From JAZNUH01 sp045592225 (GTDB taxonomy: Bacteria; Bacillota; Clostridia; UMGS1883; UMGS1540), in the NCBI GenBank assembly GCA_045592225.1, contig JAZNUH010000015.1, forward strand, positions 1 through 10,749: DNA of 10,749 nt. The letters are read 5' to 3'. Positions within the stretch are counted from its first letter, which is position 1. Each line of letters begins with the position of its first letter. This document shows positions 5,613-10,749 of this stretch, piece by piece. A model generated the notes under the pieces. It was not told the DNA's origin, did no database searches, and worked only from the letters and a program-made list of their open reading frames with translations. The position numbers were made by a program, and so were the translations under genes.

Positions 5613-6887
5613 TTAGTTTGTCTCTGTGGCTTTTTTATCTCTGCCTGCAAATTTTATCACAAGATTCATCATAACTGTTACTGCCACCATCAGTCCCGCT
5701 GCTATATAAAGTGCAGGATTATATGTACCGAGCATGTCATAGCTCAGGTTTGCAAGGGGTGCACCCAGAGCATAACCTGCGGAGTTCACAGAAACAATTA
5801 TACCTAAAACCTTGTCATAGGATTTTTCACCGAAAAGATCGCCTGCACAAATGGGCAGCATAATGGTTTCAAGAGGAAGTGCAAGTGATGAGAACGCTCC
5901 GTAAATCAGTGCCAGAATCATTCCTGCGTGTGATTTTGTCACCAATGAAAGTACCAGCATTACTATTACCGCTGTTACATAGCAAAGATTAAGTGTTTTG
6001 CGAAGCCCTGCTTTATCGTAGCAGACACCCACACCTATTTTGAATACGGTAAGCATAATTGAATGCAAGCTCACCACCCATGCAACAAAGCTATCCGACA
6101 AACCCACGTCTCTTAAAAGAGGTGCCGCAACACCGCCTGTTCCCTGCAAAATCATTCCTGTCATAAAAATGCAGACAAGGGCAAAATAAAAGTATTTTCT
6201 TTTTCGTATTTCCGAAAAAGGTAATCCCGTCCAGGTTTTTCCCTTAGGCTTCTTTTTCATGTCTGTCGGTTGGTTATCGTCAATGTGCGGACAGTTTTTC
6301 AAAAGAGAAACAACTATTATACCCACAACAATTAAAATCACTGCAACCAGGCGGTATGCATCACGATAGCCAAACTGTGTGCCCTGCTGATAAATAATAG
6401 GCGAAACAACCTGAACGGACAGTGCAGCACCTATTCCGTTAGCTGCCAGAACAAAGCCCATAACTGTTCCTCTTTTTTCCTTAAACCACTTGCCAATAAG
6501 TGAGCCTACCATTGTGGTTGTAGTCCATGAAAGACCTATTCCCAAAAACATTCCACCTGCGTAAAACACAAACACATTTGTTCCCACAGAGTATAAAGCA
6601 CACGAAATAATAAGTGAAATAAAGCCCGCGGCTATCAGTTTTCTTTCTCCAAACCTGTAAATGAGTGTACCAAAAAACAGATTTACTATTGATGTTGTTA
6701 TGTATCTGCAGCTGTCGTTAATAGCAAATGTGCTTCTCGATATTGAAAGGGCCTCGGTAATTGCCGCAATATACACGCTTTTACTCGAACTGCAAAATCC
6801 AAGCACAGTAAAAACCATTAAGAAACTGGCGGCAGCTATTACCCATTTGTACTCAATTTTCGCTTTTGAGCCTTTTATCTCATTCAT
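5613..6887 (-). CDS. MFS transporter, oxalate/formate antiporter or monocarboxylate-type
   Basis: This 424-aa protein has the twelve hydrophobic segments of the major facilitator superfamily, with a hydrophilic central loop at about residues 197-230. Residues 73-88 (GTLIYRFGERKLIAAG) are a variant of the cytoplasmic loop 2-3 motif (G-x-x-x-D-R-x-G-x-R), with the Asp replaced by Tyr. Residues 132-153 (GKWFKEKRGTVMGFVLAANG) are typical of the OFA/monocarboxylate branch. The protein probably moves a small organic anion across the cytoplasmic membrane; the substrate cannot be read from sequence. An ATG at 6938 lies upstream of the predicted transcription start near 6914. I therefore choose the ATG at 6887, which has AAAGGAG (6904-6898) ten bases upstream. 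The gene diverges from a LysR-type regulator whose promoter overlaps its own, so that regulator is its likely controller. Confidence 0.88.
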   Translation of the reverse strand: MNEIKGSKAKIEYKWVIAAASFLMVFTVLGFCSSSKSVYIAAITEALSISRSTFAINDSCRYITTSIVNLFFGTLIYRFGERKLIAAGFISLIISCALYSVGTNVFVFYAGGMFLGIGLSWTTTTMVGSLIGKWFKEKRGTVMGFVLAANGIGAALSVQVVSPIIYQQGTQFGYRDAYRLVAVILIVVGIIVVSLLKNCPHIDDNQPTDMKKKPKGKTWTGLPFSEIRKRKYFYFALVCIFMTGMILQGTGGVAAPLLRDVGLSDSFVAWVVSLHSIMLTVFKIGVGVCYDKAGLRKTLNLCYVTAVIVMLVLSLVTKSHAGMILALIYGAFSSLALPLETIMLPICAGDLFGEKSYDKVLGIIVSVNSAGYALGAPLANLSYDMLGTYNPALYIAAGLMVAVTVMMNLVIKFAGRDKKATETN

Positions 6888-6917
6888 TTTGTTTATGCTC
6901 CTTTTTTTTACATTGTC

Positions 6918-6949
6918 TTGATTATACCCCTCGCGCATGATATAATCAA
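6918..6949. promoter_or_regulatory. Overlapping face-to-face divergent promoters on a perfect inverted repeat
   Basis: TTGATTATA (6918-6926) and TATAATCAA (6941-6949) are perfect 9-bp inverted arms with a 14-bp spacer. On the plus strand this gives TTGATT (6918-6923), a 17-bp spacer and TATAAT (6941-6946, preceded by an extended -10 TG) for the LysR gene. On the minus strand it gives TTGATT (6949-6944), 17 bp and TATAAT (6926-6921) for the MFS gene. The -35 of each promoter overlaps the -10 of the other, so two polymerases could not bind at once. Confidence 0.72.
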
Positions 6950-6951
6950 AT

Positions 6952-6978
6952 ATAAATATATAAATACATATTATTTAT
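6952..6978. promoter_or_regulatory. Possible LysR operator (AT-rich dyad)
   Basis: ATAAATA (6952-6958) and TATTTAT (6972-6978) form a 7-bp inverted repeat with a 13-bp spacer. It sits around the predicted LysR transcription start (about 6953). A regulator bound here could repress its own gene. The region is almost pure A+T, so chance is a real alternative. Confidence 0.25.
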
Positions 6979-7003
6979 AGAAATAAATATAGAGGTGTGT
7001 GTC

Positions 7004-7975
7004 ATGAATCTTGCAGAAAAATATGTTTACGCGATATACAGGGAGAAAAGCTTTTCAAAGGCAGCAAAAAAGCTTTATATTGCACAGTCTTCATTGAGTC
7101 TTACCGTTCAGAAGCTTGAAAAGAATCTCGGTTTTATTATTTTTGACCGCTCAACTTCGCCTGTTTCCCTTACACGCGAGGGAAAAATTTATACAGAGTA
7201 TCTGGAAGAAATTATGGAGCAGGAAAAAAATATGTACCGCCGAATACACTCGGCTTCGCACCCCACCGATGAAACCATTGCCGTCGGCAATGCATTTTTT
7301 GTTTCTCGCTTTCTTCTGCCCGATGCCTGCAGTAAATTTTGTAAGTCTTTTCCCAATGTTGAAGTAAAAATAAACATGGGTGAAACAAGCTTTTATTCAG
7401 ACCTTTTTGAAATGCTTGACAAGGGCACTCTAGATATGCTGATAGGAATTCGTTTTGACGATAAAAACTATACAGGCATACCACTTTTGCAAGAAAAATA
7501 TGTAATAGCGCTCAGCAAAAAATATCACGGTGCCGATGCTTTGGAGCCTTATTCCTGCACATATAAAGAAATTTTGTCAGGAAACATTCCTCCTGACAAA
7601 ATAATTTATGACTACAGCCTTTTCAAAAATATTGAGTTTTTAAAAATAAACAGCTCGGGTATTATATGGGAGGATATGTCCAATTTTTTAATGCATTGCC
7701 CCCTCTCGCCATGTAATATATCAAGCTGCAGAAATATAGATGTTATTTATGATATGATGCTCTCGGGTCTTGGCGCCGCAATAACCACAGATGCGGTAAT
7801 TTCTTACCACTCACCCGACGATAATGTTTTATATTTTGTTGTAGATACCCCTAAACCCACCTGTCAATCCTATGTTATATACAAAAAGGATAAACTGCTT
7901 TCCGGGAGTATGCAGGGATTTATAGATATTTTGTGCAAAACTGCGGAGGAAATTAAAGAAAGACCCGTCAGGTGA
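7004..7975 (+). CDS. LysR-type transcriptional regulator
   Basis: The product is 323 aa counting from ATG at 7004, which has AGAGGTG (6991-6997) six bases upstream. A GTG at 6995 lies inside that ribosome binding site and is rejected as a start. Residues 1-60 form the winged helix-turn-helix of the LysR family: SFSKAAKKLYIAQSSLSL, then VQKLEKNLGFIIFDRS and LTREG. Residues from about 90 onward make the two-lobed periplasmic-binding-protein-like effector domain (ETIAVGNAFF..., MLDKGTLDMLIGI..., LLQEKYVIALS). The length is usual for the family. It is divergent from the MFS transporter, with overlapping promoters. By family habit it would control that gene and itself in response to a small-molecule inducer, probably the transported solute or a derivative. 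The effector is unknown. The gene ends within its own terminator hairpin. Confidence 0.92.
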   Translation: MNLAEKYVYAIYREKSFSKAAKKLYIAQSSLSLTVQKLEKNLGFIIFDRSTSPVSLTREGKIYTEYLEEIMEQEKNMYRRIHSASHPTDETIAVGNAFFVSRFLLPDACSKFCKSFPNVEVKINMGETSFYSDLFEMLDKGTLDMLIGIRFDDKNYTGIPLLQEKYVIALSKKYHGADALEPYSCTYKEILSGNIPPDKIIYDYSLFKNIEFLKINSSGIIWEDMSNFLMHCPLSPCNISSCRNIDVIYDMMLSGLGAAITTDAVISYHSPDDNVLYFVVDTPKPTCQSYVIYKKDKLLSGSMQGFIDILCKTAEEIKERPVR

Positions 7976-7988
7976 CGGGTCTTTTTTT
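7959..7988. terminator. Strong intrinsic terminator of the LysR gene, possibly bidirectional
   Basis: AAAGACCCGTCA (7959-7970), a GG loop and TGACGGGTCTTT (7973-7984) form a perfect 12-bp stem with a two-base apparent loop, followed by Ts. The LysR stop codon TGA is the first triplet of the right arm. On the minus strand the stem is followed by CTTT, so it may also stop the kinase transcript that ends at 8019. Confidence 0.88.
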
Positions 7989-8018
7989 GAAAACAAAGCC
8001 GTTGATATTATTTAACAT

Positions 8019-10403
8019 TTAAAAAATAACTTTGGATCCGTATGATGGCGAATAAACATCGGCTGCTCTGTCAAAGCCAAATTTATCGTAATATTTTTCG
8101 TTGATGACCGAGATTATTTGTTCTGCTTTGGCTTTTTCAACAAGCGCTACAACGCATCCTCCAAGACCTGCACCAACAAGCTCACTTCCCAAAACGCCGT
8201 CGGTTGCGTTAAGAACATCACACAGATAGTCTATTTCCTCGGTAGAACAATCGTATGAACCGCATTGAAGTGAAATATCGGCATTTTCGGCGATGAGCTT
8301 ATCCAGCATTTCATCCGTGACTCTGTCTGCATTAACCCTGTCGCCATTATGGCTTATTTTAATCAATCCACCAAGTTCTTCGTACTTTGATTCACCCAGC
8401 AATTCCATAAACTTCTCAGCTCTGACACATTCCGAAACACCGTAAAGGCACACGCCTCTGAGATCGTAAACTCCCGGGTCTGCATGATTTGAAAAAATCC
8501 GACGAATTTTTTCCTTATATTCGGGTAGCAGCATTTCTATACCTCCACGCGTTATAGTTTCGGGTATTGCTCTGATAATTTTATATATGTCGCTATAAGG
8601 CTTTACTTTTGATATGTCTCTGAATTCTGTAAACCCATAATCCGGGAAAAGTCTTTTTATAAGCATAAACGCAAATTCATAGGATGCAACCTTCGCGTTA
8701 TATTTATCCTTGCTTTCTTCCGATTTTTTTGCCATTATCATACTGTTTGCAACTATTACCGAATAGTCATCCGAAAAAAATGCACTCGCACCAACCTTGA
8801 AGGGTTTAAACTCAAGGTGCACTATCTTGCCGGTTCTTCCGCACTTCATTGCCGCGTGGTCTCCGGCACCGCCTCTCGAACCTACAAACCACTCACCTTC
8901 ACCGCAAAGGGATATAAAATCATCATCAGATATATTAAGGCAATTTAGTGCCACAATTGCTTCCATTGTTGCAACAACAATGCTCGAGGATGAAGAAAGT
9001 CCTGCCGCCATAGGTATCATTCCCGATGCAGCAATATTCATTCCGCAAAGGGCTTCTTCATTATCAAACTGTGCTCTTATCACTGCACTTTTTATATAGT
9101 TTGACCAGCAACCCTTGCTTTCCTTTCTCTCCCGTACAACCCTTTCATCTCCAAGAAAATCAAGCCACTTTTCATATTTCTTATCTCCCAGTGTAGAACC
9201 GATAGAAAAAGTCTTATCAGGGAATAATGAATCTACATTGGTGATGTTTACCATATCATCCTCTCGCGGAGATACAACAAAAACAATATCCTTATCGGTT
9301 GCCATTACATTTATGCCGCCACCTCTGTGGTCGATATGTCTTCCCAAAAGATTTACACGACCAGGAGAACGGGTTATAACCACTTTTTTATCGCCGAATT
9401 TTTCAACAAATAACTTAAGTACATCGGTATAACGTTGTCGCTGGCTTAAAACTTCATCCCCATAAAGCAGCTCTAAATCATCATCCAGCTTTCCGTTTTT
9501 TATATCGTCAATAAGCTGAGACGCTGTTCTCATAAAATGCGTGCTGATTTCACGCAATTCGTCTTTTGTGCTGTATGTAAGCATATCATCTGCAAGCTTA
9601 ACTTCATAAATTACCGCATCATCGTTGAGTGAGAATTTTTCAAGTGCATCAGTTAAATATATTTCGCCCTGCGCATTATCAGAGCCTATCCCTGCAATAA
9701 TGTTAACTGCCTCGTCAACATCAAAGCAATACAGCCCTGCATTAGAATGCTTTGCAGCAAGCACCTCATCCGCCGTAAATTCTTTACCGCAAAGAGTAAC
9801 TGTTCCCGAAGGTTTATTTGCCAACGCCAGTTTTAATACCTTTTGAGCTTTTTTGGCATTAAGCTTTATTTCCTTTAAGGTTTCCTCATAGCGTCCTACG
9901 GGAACATCTGCAAGCTTCATAAGCGCCGCATCAGCAAATTCCACCACACCATAGGGTTTTCCGCCGGCAGTTACAATACGGCCACCGTTAAAATTAGCTG
10001 ACAAGGGCTGAACGCCCCAAACAACCTTTGCATCCTTGGATTTTTTTAGCAAATCCTGTATTACAGGGGTTGCAATAATTTTATCCCCCATTGAAACAAT
10101 TACAGGGCCTGAATATCCAATGCTCTGAAGTGCCTTAAGCCCACACAATGCCGCATGTCCCGTTCCCTTTTGCTCCTTCTGGTAAGCATATACAACGCCT
10201 TCTTCACCATCAAGACAATCCATTACACTGTAAGCATTATGGCCTATAACAATTACAAATCTTGTAACACCTGCCTGCCTCATGTTGTTAATTATTCTTT
10301 TAATTGTAGGAATACCTGCACAGTCAAAACACACTTTATTTTTGGAGTCATCCCCCATTCTTGTTCCTTTTCCTGCACAAAGAATAATTGCTGCAGCATT
10401 CAT
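8019..10403 (-). CDS. Bifunctional sugar nucleotidyltransferase / galactokinase-family (GHMP) kinase
   Basis: This 794-aa protein is counted from ATG at 10403, which has AGGGGG (10418-10413) nine bases upstream. An ATG at 10439 would add 12 residues but has no ribosome binding site. Residues 1-270 form a GT-A type nucleotidyltransferase: LCAGKGTRMG (8-17), QKGTGHAAL (78-86), SMGDK with the likely metal Asp107, and GEIYLTDALE (246-255). Residues 312-794 form a GHMP kinase of galactokinase type: RSPGRVNLLGRHIDHRGG (345-362), the ATP loop PMAAGLSSSSS (464-474), the likely catalytic Asp515 in GGAGDHAA, and GAGLGGCVVAL (744-754). The two domains could phosphorylate a sugar at C1 and then transfer a nucleotide, giving an NDP-sugar. 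The glutamate that contacts the sugar C6 hydroxyl in galactokinases (GEHTDY) is Arg355 here (GRHIDH). Galactose is therefore not assured, and a uronic acid or other sugar is possible. The gene is transcribed alone, convergent with LysR. Confidence 0.92.
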   Translation of the reverse strand: MNAAAIILCAGKGTRMGDDSKNKVCFDCAGIPTIKRIINNMRQAGVTRFVIVIGHNAYSVMDCLDGEEGVVYAYQKEQKGTGHAALCGLKALQSIGYSGPVIVSMGDKIIATPVIQDLLKKSKDAKVVWGVQPLSANFNGGRIVTAGGKPYGVVEFADAALMKLADVPVGRYEETLKEIKLNAKKAQKVLKLALANKPSGTVTLCGKEFTADEVLAAKHSNAGLYCFDVDEAVNIIAGIGSDNAQGEIYLTDALEKFSLNDDAVIYEVKLADDMLTYSTKDELREISTHFMRTASQLIDDIKNGKLDDDLELLYGDEVLSQRQRYTDVLKLFVEKFGDKKVVITRSPGRVNLLGRHIDHRGGGINVMATDKDIVFVVSPREDDMVNITNVDSLFPDKTFSIGSTLGDKKYEKWLDFLGDERVVRERKESKGCWSNYIKSAVIRAQFDNEEALCGMNIAASGMIPMAAGLSSSSSIVVATMEAIVALNCLNISDDDFISLCGEGEWFVGSRGGAGDHAAMKCGRTGKIVHLEFKPFKVGASAFFSDDYSVIVANSMIMAKKSEESKDKYNAKVASYEFAFMLIKRLFPDYGFTEFRDISKVKPYSDIYKIIRAIPETITRGGIEMLLPEYKEKIRRIFSNHADPGVYDLRGVCLYGVSECVRAEKFMELLGESKYEELGGLIKISHNGDRVNADRVTDEMLDKLIAENADISLQCGSYDCSTEEIDYLCDVLNATDGVLGSELVGAGLGGCVVALVEKAKAEQIISVINEKYYDKFGFDRAADVYSPSYGSKVIF

Positions 10404-10477
10404 TTTTTCGTTCCCCCTGTGAAATTCAGCTTTGGTCATAAACTTTTGGGTGTCAATTTAAAATTATAGATACTTTA

Positions 10478-10506
10478 ATTATAACATTATGATTATTATA
10501 TTTCAA
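10478..10506 (-). promoter_or_regulatory. Promoter of the nucleotidyltransferase/kinase gene
   Basis: On the minus strand TTGAAA (10506-10501), a 17-bp spacer and a perfect TATAAT (10483-10478) make a near-consensus sigma-A promoter. Transcription would start near 10471, giving a leader of about 68 nt before the ATG at 10403. The intact promoter shows that the neighbouring mobile element did not insert into it. Confidence 0.65.
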
Positions 10507-10522
10507 TAAGTCTTTTTATTTT

Positions 10523-10668
10523 TGTGGTTTTTACGTGTAGGTTTACAATAGATGTGTTACATTCCGATATATTTTGATACGAGGAAATCTCGTATCAAAA
10601 TATATCGCCAAAAATAATAGCGAATAGAAACTTTTTGTGTTAAAGTTTAAGTACCACCAAAAACCACA
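10523..10668. repeat. Widely spaced 10-bp inverted repeat flanking the palindrome
   Basis: TGTGGTTTTT (10523-10532) and AAAAACCACA (10659-10668) are exact inverse complements. They enclose the 19-bp-arm palindrome and the left arm of the start-codon inverted repeat. They could be part of a folded leader or of mobile-element end structure. A chance match is possible given the A/T runs. Confidence 0.3.
10565..10607. repeat. Perfect inverted repeat with 19-bp arms
   Basis: CGATATATTTTGATACGAG (10565-10583), the loop GAAAT and CTCGTATCAAAATATATCG (10589-10607) form a flawless hairpin or cruciform. No T-run follows on either strand, so it is not a standard intrinsic terminator. It lies between the kinase promoter and the probable transposase gene. 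It may belong to the mobile element or be its target site. Confidence 0.85.
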
Positions 10669-10690
10669 CAGAAAGGAATCCTATTCGCTA
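10618..10690 (+). promoter_or_regulatory. Inverted repeat that could sequester the transposase start codon
   Basis: TAGCGAATAG (10618-10627) pairs exactly with CTATTCGCTA (10681-10690), whose last base is the A of the start ATG. The likely ribosome binding site AAAGGA (10672-10677) lies inside the loop. A transcript read in from upstream would carry both arms and could hide the start. A transcript begun between the arms would not. This resembles the anti-read-through devices of IS10 and IS50, but the role here is inferred. Confidence 0.45.
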
Positions 10691-10749
10691 TGAATACAAT
10701 AACACAAACTATGAGGTTTAGGCAAGCAATAATTGAATATTCTTTAAAA
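10690..10749 (+). CDS. 5' end of a probable transposase (HTH domain), truncated by the window edge
   Basis: Twenty codons are open from ATG at 10690 to the right edge, with AAAGGA (10672-10677) twelve bases upstream. The start MNTITQTMRF followed by RQAIIEYSLK resembles the N-terminal HTH region of IS481/IS3-like transposases that are common in Clostridia. In those proteins the segment is followed by a YGVTKAA-type helix. Only 20 residues are visible, so the family is a recognition call from memory. The ends of the element cannot be mapped here; candidate left-end sequence lies somewhere in 10507-10640. Confidence 0.5.
   Translation, partial: MNTITQTMRFRQAIIEYSLK

Larger units (their letters stand above)
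10440..10689. other. Intergenic region between the kinase and transposase genes
   Basis: No coding sequence is convincing here. The stretch holds the kinase promoter (10478-10506), three inverted repeats (listed separately) and the leader of the probable transposase. I see no RNA gene, riboswitch motif or T-tract terminator. The boundary between chromosome and mobile element is not evident from this side alone. Confidence 0.6.

Noticed and set aside
6888..6938. A longer N-terminus for the MFS transporter starting at 6938
   Set aside because: It would begin upstream of the predicted transcription start (about 6914) and inside the divergent promoters. The ATG at 6887 has AAAGGAG at suitable spacing.
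1..10403. GH110 and galactokinase fusion as one galactose-salvage operon
   Set aside because: They are more than 6 kb apart with terminators, a plus-strand gene and a divergent pair in between. A functional link is possible, but cotranscription is not.
10404..10439. A 12-residue longer start for the nucleotidyltransferase/kinase
   Set aside because: No ribosome binding site precedes the ATG at 10439. The nucleotidyltransferase fold begins directly at MNAAAIILCAGKG, with AGGGGG upstream of 10403.
10565..10607. The palindrome as an intrinsic terminator
   Set aside because: Neither strand has a run of T after the stem, so the standard mechanism does not apply.
1..10749. CRISPR array, tRNA, rRNA, riboswitch or prophage
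   Set aside because: No regularly spaced repeats, no cloverleaf with a CCA-type acceptor and no conserved rRNA segments were seen. The intergenic regions are short, and no phage structural genes are present.

Overview
The window looks like a chromosomal accessory region of an AT-rich, low-GC Gram-positive bacterium, most likely an uncultured gut Clostridia (Oscillospiraceae/Lachnospiraceae-like). The grounds are strong AGGAGG-type ribosome binding sites, near-consensus sigma-A promoters with 17-bp spacers, short intrinsic terminators and the protein families present. The taxonomic guess is an inference from composition and gene style; no rRNA or tRNA gene is present to test it.

Layout from left to right. 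(1) 1-1403, minus strand: the N-terminal 467 codons of a right-handed beta-helix glycosidase resembling GH110 alpha-1,3-galactosidases. It has its own promoter and runs off the left edge. (2) 1477-4076, minus strand: a tight four-gene unit, transcribed right to left. It encodes a 192-aa protein with a weak ParB-like DGN-x-H motif, a small Cys-x5-Arg phosphatase, a 145-aa MraZ/AbrB-like two-repeat protein and a 10-TM membrane protein whose topology recalls FtsW/RodA (SEDS) proteins. None is a routine housekeeping copy, and the combination is the least explained part of the window. (3) 4253-5599, plus strand: a Cys-rich protein of unknown function with two C-terminal beta-sandwich repeats of starch-binding/SusE-like pattern. 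(4) 5613-6887 minus and 7004-7975 plus: an MFS transporter and a LysR-type regulator, transcribed divergently from overlapping promoters built on one perfect 9-bp inverted repeat. (5) 8019-10403, minus strand: a 794-aa fusion of a sugar-1-phosphate nucleotidyltransferase and a galactokinase-family GHMP kinase. (6) 10440-10749: the kinase promoter, a set of strong inverted repeats and the first 20 codons of a probable transposase running off the right edge.

How the parts may fit. The GH110-like enzyme would release galactose from alpha-1,3-galactosylated glycans. The fused kinase/nucleotidyltransferase could turn a free hexose or uronic acid into a nucleotide sugar in two steps on one polypeptide. 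The beta-sandwich protein could bind glycan. The LysR/MFS pair imports or exports a small solute and is probably self-contained. These genes lie in separate transcription units, so a common glycan-salvage theme is an inference. Convergent gene pairs are separated by compact hairpin terminators that overlap stop codons.
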